Both the position numbers and the translations under genes were made by a program. The notes beneath the pieces were generated by a model that did not search any database, was not told the DNA's origin, and worked only from the letters and a program-made list of their open reading frames with translations. Positions 34,469 through 46,397 of a stretch of 64,000 bases of DNA are shown piece by piece. Source of the DNA: Symbiodinium natans (taxonomy: Eukaryota; Sar; Dinophyceae; Suessiales; Symbiodiniaceae); NCBI GenBank assembly GCA_905221605.1, contig CAJNDS010002070.1, positions 524,296 through 588,295 on the forward strand, in the 5' to 3' direction. The first letter of the stretch is position 1. Each line of letters begins with the position of its first letter.

Positions 34469-35185
34469 ACACCCAGAACACACAGAGACACACACACACA
34501 GCACACATACACACATACACACCACACACACACGCACCACACACTCATACAGAACACACGACACACACACACCACACCCACTCGACACACACACACACAC
34601 ACAAACACCCCCACACCACACACACTCACACACACGCGTCACACACACACACACACACACACCACGCACGCAACTCACTCACGCACTCAAACTCACGCAC
34701 TCACGCACCACAGCACACACCGCACTCACGCACGCGCACGTCACTCACGCGGCACGCTTTCCACCGGGCAACTCGGCACGCGGTCACGGCTGGCACGCTG
34801 GCACGCGGGCACGCGGGCAGCGCGGCCCCGCACGCGTCACGCTCACAAGCTCTCACGCTCTGCTCACACGCACAACACCACGCACGTCTCACACTCACAC
34901 TCACTACTCACACTCCACACAGAGAACACACGAGACACACGACGAGCCACACCCAGAGACACACACAGAGACACACAGACACATGACACACACACAGAGA
35001 CACACACACAGAGACACACACACCACACACCGAGACACACACACAGACCACACACATAGACACACACACAGACACACACACACACACACAACACACACAC
35101 ACACACACAGACACACACACACACACACAGACACACACAGACACACACAGACACACACAGACACACACAGACAGACACAGACGCA
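34268..35185. repeat. CA-rich compound satellite, about 900 bp
   Basis: CACACA with CAGACA, CACGCA and CGCACG variants, including a more complex GC-rich centre (34680-34900). The very long Thr-His and Cys-Val frames on both strands are repeat artefacts. Confidence 0.92.
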
Positions 35186-35569
35186 GACCACCGTCTGCAA
35201 AGCACGAGCACAAACAACACCATAAACACATAATAACACATATCTCCGGCCCAAGCAAAAGGTTCGAGCTTGGCTTATTCGTGTCAGTCCGAACACTTGG
35301 ACCACAGCTGAGCAAATCATGAATGCCGAAAGCGACAATTGAACTTCTGAAATCCCCTGCAACCATACAGACGACTATGAGTGAAACCATGAAAGTGACC
35401 CCTGGAACACCCTGGAACCCAGACCCAATGACCCTGTAAGCCTCGCAAAGTCGCAAAGTCGCAAAGCCCCAATGACGCAACAAGAAGTCCAAGACTGCGC
35501 AACCATCAGAAGTCCTGAACTCCTCGGCCATCGCAGGCTGTGCTTATTTGCTGCGGTTCGGGGAGCGAG

Positions 35570-35588
35570 GCGGCACCATTCTACGAAG
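35570..35588 (+). CDS. Small exon, 19 nt, ends in phase 1
   Basis: AAPFYE plus one base, between GCGAG|GCG and GAAG|GTGCAG. The leftover G plus the first two bases of the next exon make Gly, and the joined reading continues without a stop, which supports both. Confidence 0.45.
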
Positions 35589-35785
35589 GTGCAGGGTTGA
35601 GATTTGCGGTTTCATGTTCGATGTAGTGGTCCTCCACTGTGCAAGTTGAGAAAGAACTCTGACCCCAGGAGACCCTGCTAACACAACACGAAATCCCCAA
35701 ACCCCAGACCCCCAAACCCACCCTGAACCAACTCCAAACTTCAAAGCCTTAAAACTTAAACCCTAAGGCCCATGTCTCACTGCAG

Positions 35786-35855
35786 GAGGGCAGGTGTATT
35801 CCAACGAGGATCATTTCAAGGCCCACTACCCGAGCATGCAGCAGATACCTGACTG
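35786..35855 (+). CDS. Exon with aromatic/His-rich segment
   Basis: Enters in phase 1 after CTGCAG| and reads GQVYSNEDHFKAHYPSMQQI before a stop at TGA. The spacing F-Y-x-G-G-x-V-Y-x-x-E-D-H-F loosely recalls the end of a LIM finger, but the zinc cysteine position is Ser, so I do not assign it. The right boundary is uncertain. Confidence 0.4.
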
Positions 35856-36123
35856 ATCGCCCTGTGGATCTCAGAATGGGTCGTGTGAGCTTGAGCTTTT
35901 GTGGGTTTTCCAACACTTCGGTGGTGGGGTCAAGGTTGGGGCCCTTGGAATTTGTCACGCCCAGATGGGGTTGTAGAATTTGAGTCTAGGTAGTCACCGA
36001 AACCAACACACCCTGACCGCTAGCCTCAACACAACTGCACACAACTCTACACACAACTCGACACAAAACTCTACACAACTCAACACAACCACACCGACCT
36101 CAAGCCTCAGCTTGCCGAGGAAG

Positions 36124-36180
36124 GGCTTCAAGACTGCGGCCGACTGCATCAATCTGGTGGACAGCCGGCTCTCCTCACAG
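36124..36180 (+). CDS. Exon encoding GFKTAADCINLVDSRLSS
   Basis: After GAGGAAG|GGC the frame reads GFKTAADCINLVDSRLSSQ, with CAG|GAGCGC (GA donor) or a later donor at the right. Strong helix-like composition. Family not recognised. Confidence 0.45.
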
Positions 36181-36228
36181 GAGCGCGCCCTGAAACCTCA
36201 AAGCCCTCAATATCCCTGTAGCCTGTAG

Positions 36229-36310
36229 GTGTCCCTATGATGGTCACAAGGACTGTAGGATGGTCCCCAAACGTCCTTGCTTCCAGCCATGCGAATCTGC
36301 TAAGCTTGAA
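36229..36310 (+). CDS. Possible Cys/His-rich exon
   Basis: Following CCTGTAG|G, one frame reads CPYDGHKDCRMVPKRPCF then QPCE, giving C-x5-H-x2-C-x8-C-x3-C spacing. It could be a zinc-binding piece. Phase of entry would be 2; end unknown. Confidence 0.35.
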
Positions 36311-36398
36311 GTCTCTCTGAACACTTTTGACCGCAACGAGGTACCTATTCGCTGAGCCAATCTAAGGTAACCCTGCTACATCCTCAAAGGGTGTAAAG

Positions 36399-36420
36399 GA
36401 CAATTTCCACTGCCCGGATG
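36399..36420 (+). CDS. Possible small Cys exon
   Basis: DNFHCPDG after GTAAAG|GAC with GATG|GTTGTC; open frame continues CRRP. Resembles a half zinc finger. Confidence 0.3.
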
Positions 36421-37826
36421 GTTGTCGGCGGCCTATTCCCCACCCCAGCCTTGGACGGGAATTGCAAACCAGGGCTCAAGCAATCTCACGCCTCAAGTTC
36501 CTCAAAAGCTCCAAGCCTGAAGGCTCAAGGTGGCAAAGGCCTCCTCAAGCACTGCCCAAGGAATCTGCCCCCCTCCCTGTCCCCCCCTTCCCTGAAAGGA
36601 GAAGTGGGCCTTCTGGGCCGAGTGGCTCGGAGATCTCAAAACTGAAGACTTGTTTTAGTCGAAGGCTCCTCAGGCGTTTGGGCTGTAGGGCTTGCAAGTC
36701 ATGCAGCTCATCTCAGTGGCTTTGGGCTGCAGTTTTAGGGGCTCAAAGTTGGGGCGAGTTCTGCTCAATTCAAGGTTGGCCTGCTTTGTTCTGCTCTGCC
36801 AAGCCCCGCTCAAAATGTACATGTCAAGTTAGGCTCGTTTGTTGGCTGCTTTGCCTGGAAGCCCCCCGAGCACACAAAGAGTATATGTCGAGTTGCGTCC
36901 GCTGGGTTCTGCTGTGGCCTCTAAGACTCTAAGCTCCCCTCACAGGGTGCATGAATCTACGCGGCCTGAACCTTAGATCCGAAGCCCCAAGCCCTGAGAA
37001 CCAACAAGTAAAAAAAATCACAAGCGAAGCCGAACCGCATCTTATGGAACAGCTCAAGCCACCAAACCCTCAAGCAAAGCCCTCGCTCCACTTCTCTACT
37101 CAATCTACTCACTCGATCCACTCTACTCAGGCACATGCAGAAGAGCCGGCAGCTGCCGCTCGATGAAGCCACGGTGGAGAGGCTCCCTCGGTTTAAGGAG
37201 GGTGTGGGGGTTAAAGGCAGTTTAACGTTGTTTAAGGTTGAAAGTGTAACGTTCCAGAGATTCAGAAATTCCAGAAACGTTTGGGGTTTAGGAGGTACTT
37301 GGGGACTCCTTTGTCTAGAGTGAGGGGGGGGGGGTGGTTTACGGTCTTGCTGTCAAAGACGCTTTGATAACGTGGCAGCATGTGGCACCTTCTCGTGCCT
37401 GCCGTTCAGAAGCCCAGCTCCCCCGCAAAGTCACTGAACTCGGACAATCAGCCTCAAGCCTTCCACACGCCACAGTCGAATGTGGATGAAGGCACCCCAA
37501 AAACAACTTGAATACAATGCGGAAAGCCATGCGGTCATGCGGTTCAGGGCTTGTGGGCCACGCTCCCCGACGAACAGCCAGCTCAGTGATACTCCTAAAT
37601 GGCCATAGTTAATACCTTGTGCAAGTCGCAGCACCCCTGCACCTGCAAAGGAGGGCGCTTCTAGCACCAGCACGCCCACCCGATGAAACACCCGAGAAGC
37701 GTTGAACTTTATTTCAAATGGCAAGCTTTGATTACTATGAGCAAAGGGACTTCGCTCCTTGGTGAAAAGATCCTGACCCTTGCGCCTGCGGCCCCTCCTC
37801 GAATTCAAAGCCCGCGACAGAAGCAG

Positions 37827-37877
37827 GCTTGGCGTTGCAGTTGGCGAGAAGGATTACTTCGTGTATACCTGCCCCTT
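37827..37877 (+). CDS. Exon encoding LGVAVGEKDYFVYTCPL
   Basis: After AAGCAG|G the frame reads LGVAVGEKDYFVYTCPL. Coding-like, with aromatic residues and one Cys; right edge not certain. Confidence 0.4.
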
Positions 37878-38177
37878 GGATTTGCATCTTTAAGGTTCAT
37901 GCGTCTAGTTTCCCTTCATCAGCATCTTACGCTCCTGAGCCCTACACTCCTGAACCAGTCCTTGCCCTTGGCTTGTAGCCCTTGATCCCGTCGAAGTTGG
38001 GTTGACAGGGTGCTGCCGCCGCAATGTAGCATCCAAGCAGATATCTGTCAAGTTTTAGGGCTTTGCGTATCTTGAACCTACTCCCTAACACGCCGACGCC
38101 CACTCCTCCACCCCGAACGCCTCAAGAAGCCTTCGTGGCATTGGCTTCCTTAACTATCCGAGCTCTACAAAGCACAG

Positions 38178-38255
38178 GCAACGCCGATTCCTACTTTGAG
38201 CGAGCTGGATTCGACAAGCGCCGGATCTACACTCCAGCAGGCAGTTGGAGGCCAG
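38178..38255 (+). CDS. Exon encoding NADSYFERAGFDKRRIYTPA
   Basis: Enters with two bases after GCACAG| and runs 25 codons, ending one base into a codon at CCAG|GTCAGG. The tail is GSWRP. Coding-like and charged; not recognised. Confidence 0.5.
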
Positions 38256-38446
38256 GTCAGGAGGTTCTGTTCGGTGATAGTGTTGAGGGAGATTCTTTGG
38301 GGTTTGCGGCTGTTCCAAGCCCGTGATGACTGTCGGCGATGTAGGCCTCAAAGCTCCCGGCTCGTAAGCTGCATGCACTTCAACATGCAGTTGGGTGTAG
38401 GGCCCTTACAAATTCTACAACAAATGAGAGATGCTTCTTGTTGCAG

Positions 38447-38600
38447 GGCAAGTACGTGTGCGTTTGTGGGGGTACCGGATTTGAGGAGGGTAGAACTGGA
38501 AACGTCCAAGGCCTAAACCTATGCAGGTACTACCAGTGCGCCCGTCCCTGCTCCAACGCCGCCGTTTTCGAGGCCACTGAGACCCTGGGCGGCGTTTGGC
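38447..38600 (+). CDS. Cys-rich exon (possible zinc-binding)
   Basis: Starts phase 0 at TTGCAG|GGC: GKYVCVCGGTGFEEGR, a Gly/Asn stretch, then LCRYYQCARPCSNAAVFEA and TETLGG. Cysteines fall as C-x-C and C-x4-C-x3-C. The middle might be an intron instead, but it is open in the same frame. Right edge uncertain. Confidence 0.5.
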
Positions 38601-38754
38601 AATCTGCGTGGATACTCTTGCACCATTTGCACACTTTAAAGCTTTCTGCCCTGTGCCTTTTGGGCCAAAGCAGCCCAGGAGCTGGCTGACGGAGAACGGG
38701 CATCTTGGTCTCAATTCGCCCCTAAGCCCTTCATGGCTCGCCAGTAGCACAAAG

Positions 38755-38805
38755 GTGCGTAGCAACTACGAGGCTGAAGATGTTTCAGTTCGGACATCTT
38801 TCCGC
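38755..38805 (+). CDS. Exon encoding VRSNYEAEDVSVRTSFR
   Basis: Starts at CAAAG|GTG and reads VRSNYEAEDVSVRTSFR; right edge not determined. Confidence 0.4.
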
Positions 38806-39118
38806 TCGCAGAATGCCACTTTGTCAGGGGCTCCAGTTTGCTCTGTCAGGGAGTGCCACAGTGTATGAGGCAGTGTACCCACGGAATTGGGAGAACGTGT
38901 CCCCTTTCACACAAGCAGAGGAATGTCCGAGGCGGCTGTCAGAAGTGCTAGGTCCAACCCAGTCTGCGACCAGCGAAGCGAGGGTTTTGTCGGGATTTGG
39001 GTGTACTTGGATAGTATGAAGCTGAGCATGCTGGATGTTTGGCTCACAGAGCGTGGTTGGGCTAAGACACTGCTCGACTTGGGCCAAGGTTTGGATGTTT
39101 CCATCAGAGCCAATGCTC

Positions 39119-39144
39119 AGTTGCTGCTGCTGCTGCTGCTTCTT
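39119..39144. repeat. TGC/TTC triplet tract
   Basis: Short CTG and CTT triplet run inside an intron. Confidence 0.8.
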
Positions 39145-39633
39145 CTTCACAATCTACAGTAAGGTTGGCATGGTTGTCGTTAGACCCGCTTCCTCATGCC
39201 TGGTCGGTACGACATGCATGATGCTGGTGATGTTGATACTCGGGCCATCCGCCGTTGAGTCTTCAAGTGTGTGAGTGATCCCGGAAGTCACTTTGTGGCC
39301 TCAGGACCCACCGTCAGTCCTGCTCAGGCTTGATGAAGGAGGGTCATGTGTTTAACTATCGATGCTTGGCCTTGGGCACTTGGCCCCACATGTGCGGGGA
39401 ATGCAAACCCCTTTGCTGGGCATTCGTCCAACTCGTCTTCTTCATTTGGCGAAACAGGCCAGCGCTGTCCTTCCTATCCTGGTGGGTGTAAACTTGTGGA
39501 TCGAGATAGGGTCGCTAGCAAATGTTTGTGTTTGCTCGCGTTGTTGTTGCGGGTTTTTGAAGGAGTTGCTCTGTTAGTTAGTTGCGCGTCAGAGTCAGAG
39601 TGCTGCCACAGTCAATTCGGTGGACTCTTTAAG

Positions 39634-39687
39634 GGTGAGGGCGAAGTCTATTTGACGGGTGCCCCCGGGTGCCCTGCGATGCCCACT
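39634..39687 (+). CDS. Exon encoding GEGEVYLTGAPGCPAMPT
   Basis: Eighteen phase 0 codons between TTTAAG|GGT and ACT|GTGAAT. Both splice sites fit. Function unknown. Confidence 0.5.
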
Positions 39688-39909
39688 GTGAATTCAAAAT
39701 GCCGGTTAGTAAGTGTTGGCTTTATTGGGCACGTGCGTGTTCTCGTTTGCATGCTTCCTTGAATTCAAAGTGTTTAAGGGCTGCGACAGGCGTGCAATAG
39801 ATCATGACGAAAACGCTTCTGACATCTGCCGAAGTCGCAAGTGCCTTCATGGTATGCTCTAAAGAAGCCCTTCGGAAAGCACCGTGGATCAAACCCGGAA
39901 TGCCCTCAG

Positions 39910-39973
39910 GAACGGCCGGAAGGCGCCCTCCTGTCCGAACTGCGGTGGGGAGTGCATCCCCAACGTCGCCCAA
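39910..39973 (+). CDS. CPNCGGEC zinc-knuckle-like exon, GC donor
   Basis: After CCTCAG|G the frame reads NGRKAPSCPNCGGECIPNVA then Q, with CAA|GCAATG. C-P-N-C-G-G-E-C is typical of a zinc ribbon half. A second frame (ERPEGALLSELRW) is also open. Confidence 0.45.
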
Positions 39974-40014
39974 GCAATGTTTAGGGATTTCCCGGGAGGT
40001 GTTCAGCGTTTGGC

Positions 40015-40060
40015 TGCTGAGGAGGTTGAGGAGGTTGAGGAGGTTGAGGAGGTTGAGGTG
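40015..40060. repeat. GAGGTT nonamer tandem
   Basis: Four to five copies of GAGGTTGAG, giving EEVEEV or LLNLLN frames. Confidence 0.85.
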
Positions 40061-40823
40061 TTGCGGCGTCGTGTTTCTTGTGTTCGAAGAGAAGGGTTCT
40101 GCGTTTGCTGAATAGTATAGTTTGTGGTGTTTAAGGGGGCTTCGAGGCTTCAAGGCTCGAGCTGGAGTTTTTAACTTGAGTTGATGCGTACGCTTTCCGG
40201 CTTCACGGCGTTGGGCATTGGAGGCAGGTTTTACATCTCGAAAAGTTCCTGTCAGATTGAGTCAGACTGATCTTGCCCCAAGAGCCGCACCGATACGCGT
40301 GCAACTGTCCTTCAGGAGGCATCACCGAGTCAGTGCCCTAGGGATTCAATAACAAGTGACAATCCTCTATGCCCCCAGCTACAACCCCCTCCCACCCCCT
40401 GCCCCCTGCCCCCCGCCACCTACAATCGAACGAAAAAGCGAAATTCCGAGGTGAGAATAAGCGAGGGCTTCTGCCATGACCAGTATTCCCGGGGGCTGAA
40501 GGACCTTATTCAGTGGCGCCCCTGCTCAGTGTTGGCGAGTTTCGGATTTGTTTAAAGGCAGTTGGGCCCAGTGTCTTCATTTTGAAGGGTTATGGTCATG
40601 GTCTGTGATAGGCGTGGAGGGGGCTGTCCCGCCCTGGAGACTCAGAATGATGAAAGTTAGTTTGCGCAGGCAACGTTGGAAGTCTAGAGAGAGCACTCTG
40701 TGTAATGCCCCACAAATCCTGCCATCAAGCGAAACCGATCGACATCTTGAAAGTTGTTGGGAAGATGTTGCACTGCCTTGCGGAGAGACAGCTCAGCTTT
40801 ACACACACATATCACATGTCCAT

Positions 40824-40848
40824 CTATCTATCTATCTATCTTTATTTG
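40824..40848. repeat. CTAT tetranucleotide tract
   Basis: Short ATCT/CTAT array. Confidence 0.8.
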
Positions 40849-41291
40849 CACGGTTTAAGTACAGTTCCATTTAGTTCGCATCCATCTATCTGCGGGGTGC
40901 TATTTGCGATGCCGGGCCTGTCCAAGAATCGGAGACGTGCTGCAAACGAGGCCATCGGCCGAGTTCCAAGCACTGGGCTTGCAGCCACAATTCCGGAACT
41001 GGGGCCGAGAAACTAGTCAAGACACCGCCTGCCACCTACAATCCTCGAAAGTTTGTAACTGCCAATCTGACACGGCCACACGGCCCAATGTCCTTCACAG
41101 GGGAACGGGTCACGATCGTCGATTTTTCCCAATCGCGCCCGGCAGCATTGCCGCATGCGGACCGCCCAATGCTCTGCAACTTGTGATTCCGGTTGCCACA
41201 TGGTTCGGTTTCCAAGTCCGGGCCCAATCGTGTTTACAAGACGAGGGCATTGTCGAAGAAGGAGAGGAAGGCATTGCAAGGTGCAGGGCAG

Positions 41292-41351
41292 GTGTGCCTC
41301 TTCAATCACCAAGCATCCAATGCAGACCGGCATACAACAAATGGAAGACAA
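41292..41351 (+). CDS. Exon encoding VCLFNHQASNADRHTTNGRQ, GC donor
   Basis: Twenty phase 0 codons between GGGCAG|GTG and CAA|GCGCAT. The upstream intron frame (LSKKERKALQGAG) is also open. Not recognised. Confidence 0.45.
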
Positions 41352-42816
41352 GCGCATGAAAGGAGGCAAAGGGTTTTGTTAGCTTTCTGAGGTTGGGATG
41401 CTTGAGGGTTCTAGGGTTCGGACAAAATTGTGTGTAAGGTTTGGGTGTTGAGGGCGGTAATGGTTGAGGGCGGTACTGGTTGAGGCTCTAATTGGTTGAG
41501 GGACTGAGGGGTTTAGGGTGCAGGTGTCGACCAGGTAAGGGTTTAGTTTCACTGAGGGGTTCAGCGGCTTAAGGTTCGTGGGTTTGGCGTTTCGCAGACC
41601 ACGGGTTAAGGGTACAGGAGTCGAAAGGTTTAGATGTCGAGAGCTTCAAGGGAGATGGGGCGGAAAGAACATGCCGATCTCCAGAAGCACTTAGTTTGAG
41701 TGACACTCCATGGAAGAAGAACCGACAGCCCGCGTCTCACTGCACATAGACTTCCCCCCCAATTCTGAGTGTAAGCATTCATGACTTAAGCTTTTGTACC
41801 TGGCTTATTCAGCACAGCTCACGCCACCAAGGGTCCAAAGATGTGCTGAGTCCCAAGTCAAGCTGGTTGTTCTGGAGCTGGACTCATCGCCCCTCGGCCT
41901 CTTCGTTTTCTCGGGTGGTGGGGTGTTTTGCCAAGCCCGAAAGCTCTTCAACCGAAGCCATCAAACCTGCAATCTGTTGAAAATAGCGTCAAGCCTGTTT
42001 TCGAAGGATGGTTTCATGGCTGATAAGTATTCAGTATTCATGTACTTCCCAAAGGACCCAGAGCTCATTTGGAACCTTGCAAGGCTTGCAAAATCCTGAA
42101 TGAAGCCTCAAATTCCAAACCATCCGCAGAGATTAGTTGAACCTGAGCTATACGGCAGAACATGCTCCCAATTCATGTTCACTCAGGTGTGTTTTGAAAA
42201 ACCCGTAACCCGCAGCCCAGCAACAAAGTGCCACCTGCTTCCCCCCTGTTTCTGCGGTCTTCAATTCACCTCGGGGCGAGCTTGAGGGCCATACCACAGA
42301 CCGCAGACTCCGACACACGCCCACACGCACACCCCACACCCACACGGCAACACCCACACATGCCCAGGCACACACGCGTACTCACGCATGCACACACACG
42401 CACACCAATGTTTCTTTCCTCAAGCTTTGCACGTACCAGGTTACCATCACAGTCAGCATGCCTCAGCATGCCTCAGCATTCTGAGTTTTTTTGCTACTAG
42501 GAGCCCCTTCCCAAAATAAAGGCATGTGAGATTTCGGCATGCAGTGTCACCAGCCAGGTTCAAGACGAACAGGCTAGCCTCCTTTCCCATGGAGTCGATT
42601 GCAGCAGACATCCCCGGCTCGTGCCGTTGCAAGAATGGTTGGCAGTTGCGAGGACACAGTCAAGAAGTAGCAGCTGTCGCCTGCTGTCGCCGCAGGGGCA
42701 CCCTAAACAGGTAGGAGTAACGTCAAAAATAAGTTCGTGAGTGTAAAAGCATATTCTGGTGTCTCTAATACAGGGGGGTAGAGCCGGGCAGAGTGCTGCG
42801 GGGGGACCTCCTCGAG

Positions 42817-42892
42817 GTCGCTGATACGCTTCAGCCCAGAAAAGTATCCCTTCGTGCCGGCGGTGCTCCAGCGAGCGGTCGGCTTGCCAACG
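42817..42892 (+). CDS. Possible exon, Ala/Gly/Arg rich
   Basis: VADTLQPRKVSLRAGGAPAS and on to GRLAN between CTCGAG|GTC and CG|GTGTCT. A second + frame and a minus frame are also coding-like here, so the call is weak. Confidence 0.3.
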
Positions 42893-43023
42893 GTGTCTTG
42901 GCGTCAAGGGGCCTGTAATTGCCATTAAAACAGTTAAAGCCTTCGCTCTCTTTGTTGACGCTCTTCTTTCTAACGCTCTTTCTGAGGCGCTCTTGGTGCC
43001 TTTGGGCTTTTTTGAGAGCCGAG

Positions 43024-43119
43024 GACACCTTCACAGAGCTCCCTGAGCTTTTGGAGAAGATGCTCAGCGCGGACGGCATCTTGGGCTTCGGCTCCAGCGT
43101 TCTCAGCGCTGGGGAGACT
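43024..43119 (+). CDS. Leu/Glu helical exon, 96 nt
   Basis: Thirty-two phase 0 codons between GCCGAG|GAC and ACT|GTGAGG. The peptide begins DTFTELPELLEKMLSADGIL and ends GFGSSVLSAGET. Both splice sites fit the window's rule. The reverse strand is open in two frames over the same bases. Confidence 0.45.
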
Positions 43120-43836
43120 GTGAGGGTGTCGGGATTTAGGGGCATTTTGGGGGTGAGAACCCTGTGTGGTCCCGGCCGCTTCCCTGTACAAATGCAAACA
43201 AAAAGCAGGGAGAGAAATGCGTTTTGCCAGCTTGACCTGGTGAGTTCTCCGGTACATGTAGTAGGCAACCCACAACCCTCGAACGAGTCCTTAAAACCCA
43301 GTCGAGCTTCCAAAAGCATCATGGGTTGTCATTCCAAATCCGAGCCCGAAGCCGTACAGGGTCCTAGCGGAACGGACCTCGTGAAGCCCTGCAAAAGTTA
43401 TAGCCCTGAAAGGGGGCCTTAGAACGGCCTTTTCAAATGCGCACTCCTGAGTTTCCAATCCCAGGCCGCCAGCGAGCTGCTGCTGCAGAGAAGCGTCTCC
43501 AGCAAGGTACGTCCACGCGCCGTACGCAGAGGTCCGGGTCGTACTCGGTGGGATCTGCATGGAACTCTTTAGGCCTGGCATTCTGACATCTTAATCGTCC
43601 CCACTCGCCTTTTCCAACACAGAACACCAAAGCTTGTAGACTGACAAAGCTTCAGTGAGCCCCGTGACACCGCAATCTATGAGCTCCTAGCCCACGACCC
43701 CTACAGCATAGTCCAGCACTCGCCCGCGTCGGCACAAATCGCACCACTTCAAAGCCAAGAAGTTAAATCGCGAATCCAGACCCCTGAAAGCCTGCAACTT
43801 CCTCGCCCCGTGCTCGCCCACAACAAGTTTCGGCAG

Positions 43837-44093
43837 GCAAGAGAAATCGAAATCCGTCGAGCCCATACACTGGCGAAGACGCGGGTCCAAAGCCCTGGGG
43901 TATTGCGAGCGTTTCTGCGGGAGTTTGAGATGCCGACGTTTGCAGAGCTGTGTAGGATGTCCGATGAGCTTTTGGGAAGGGATACTGGAGAGGGGAGAGT
44001 GATGTTGGGAAATGCTTTGCGGATTGCCAAGAGGCTTTTGGAGAGACGGGGATGCTTGGCATGTTGTGGATGGATTAAGCTTGGGGCTCCAGG
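43837..44093 (+). CDS. Possible long exon, helical, about 85 codons
   Basis: After CGGCAG|GCA the frame runs AREIEIRRAHTLAKTR, through LRAFLREFEMPTFAELCRM, to LGNALRIAKRLLERRG. It is rich in charged and Leu residues as in a helical bundle. The right edge is unknown and a 192-codon minus-strand frame overlaps. Not recognised. Confidence 0.4.
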
Positions 44094-45618
44094 GAGGCAG
44101 CAAATCGGGGCGGGGGGGGTTGAGAGCCGGCTGGAGTCCCTCCCCGAAATCTGGTTCAGAATTAGAGTTCTTTTTTGCCTCTTGGTGCTCTGAGTCCACC
44201 AGATCTTGACTGTTCTGTAGACATCCGTACCGTAGACTCCCGCTGCACCCCAATCCAAAGATATCCGAGCCCTAAGGCTTGAAAGCCCCCAGGCCGCCCA
44301 AGCCTCATCCGAGGAATCTTGGAGCACTTGGGCGAGGGCCTCTTCAACTGTGCTTACGAGCGCTCCATGTAGCCGCGGCAGTTTCAGAGCTCCGCTACCT
44401 TCTTGACATAAACACCCTCAGAAGCGACAGCAACAACGTGACTCAGACCCAATCCCGTTGAAGGATGTCGAGAGCCCCTTCAAAGTTTGTGGGTACGCTC
44501 TCCTTAACTCCGGAGCATTAACCTCTGCTACGCACTGCGAATCCCAACTGCTACCCAGCGGCACCCTAGCACCAGTTCAGAGGGTGGGTGGGATAGAGCT
44601 CAGAGCTGCATTCATAAAGATACAAAACATGCAAAGTCGGATGTGCTCAGCCAACTGGTTACATCTCGGATGCTTCGAACGGAAACTAGAGAGTCACGTT
44701 TGTGGACAAACCATTTGCCCGCCTCGACAGCTGCGGCAAAGCTCAGCAAACTGCCGCTGTACAGGCAAACGGAGATAAGCTTCTGTGCTGGCCTTGCTCG
44801 CCCACATGCAAACATGCGGATCATAATTGCTGTTGATTGGCACAGCTTTGTCTCAAGTTTCACAAGTCACGTTTCACTTGCACGACGTTTTCATGATGGT
44901 TGAATCAGTTGAAAGTTTGGGGCCGTCCGCAGACTGCACAAAGTGTGTCCTGCTCCCAGAATCTTCCCCCACCTAAATCCCAAAGCAGCAGGCAGGCCGC
45001 CGTAGGCAGGACAAAAACTCAAGTTTTGGGGCGTTAGTTTAAACTTGTAGGGACGAGGCATGTTTGACCCCCTACAACCGCAGGACACTGCAGGGAGCTG
45101 GAATGGCACTCCAGGTTTACATATTGCACAGAGGACTCCCCAGCAGCAGATAAAGCCGCAGTCTTTGGTTGAACAGCCAAATTCAAGCTTGCTCATCTGT
45201 GTGAACATGTATATATGTATGCATATATATATACATACATAATACGCTTCAAACTAACTGCCAACAGTTAACACACACACACACACAAGCACACACAAAA
45301 CTTTGGTGTTCCTTGAAAGCTCCACGGCATGAAGTCAGTGGGCACCACAGGCACCCCTAGACCCTGCTCTGAACCCTCTGAGCCCTGCACTGACCTACGA
45401 GAGAAGATGGCGTTGGGTTGAGGCTTTTGGGGCTTCGATTCGAAGAAGGCTCTCGATAATCACTCTATCTGAATCTGGTCCCCGAATTAAAATGGAGTCC
45501 CAAAGGACTTCAATCCATGAACACACAGGCGCCTCAAGGAGTTCGAATCTGGCAGTTGCAAATGGGACATGGCCTGGCTTCTAGGTGTCAGGCGTGCATC
45601 CCTATGTTATAAGGTGTG

Positions 45619-45970
45619 CGTGAAGGTGTGTGTGTGTGTGTTGATGTGTGTGTGTGTGTTGATGTGTGTGTGTGTGTTGATGTGTGTGTGTGTGTGTGTG
45701 TGTGTGGATGTGTGTGTGTGTGTGTGGATGTGTGTGTGTGTGTGTGTGTGTGTTGATGTGTGTGTGTGTGTGTTGTGTGTTTGTGTAATTGTGTGTGTGT
45801 GGTGTGGGTGTGTGTGTGTTGATGTGTGGGTGTGTGTGTGGTGTGTTGTGGTGTGTGTTGGTGTTTGATGTGTGGGTGGTGTGTGTTTGATGTGTGTGTG
45901 GTGTGGGTGTGTTGATGTGTGTGTGTGTGTGGTTGATGTGTTTGTGTGTGTGTGTTTGATGGGTGTGGTG

Positions 45971-46017
<47 letters not shown>

Positions 46018-46251
46018 GATGTGTGTGTTCTGATGTGTGTGTGTGTGTGTGTTTTGATGTGTGTGTTCTGATGTGTGTGTATGTGTTGATGTGTGTGTGT
46101 GTTTTTTGGTGTGTGTGTGTGTGTGTTTTGGTGGGTGTGTGTGTGTGTGGTGATGTGTGTCTTTTGATGTGTGTGTTGGTGTGTGTTGGTGTGTGTGTGT
46201 GTGTGGTTTGATGTGCGTGTGTGTGTGTGTGTGTGTGTGTTGATGCGTGTT

Positions 46252-46326
<75 letters not shown>

Positions 46327-46397
46327 TTGTGTGTTTGTGTGTGTGTGTGTGTGTTTGTTTGTTTGTTTGTTTGTTTGTTTGTTTGTTTGTTTGTTTG
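45619..46397. repeat. GT-rich satellite ending in TTTG units
   Basis: About 780 bp of GT with periodic TGATG interruptions, ending in about ten GTTT units. Cys-Val and Thr-His frames across it are artefacts. Confidence 0.96.

Noticed and set aside
34106-35531. Long Cys-Val and Thr-His open frames
   Set aside because: CA-rich simple repeat read in both directions.
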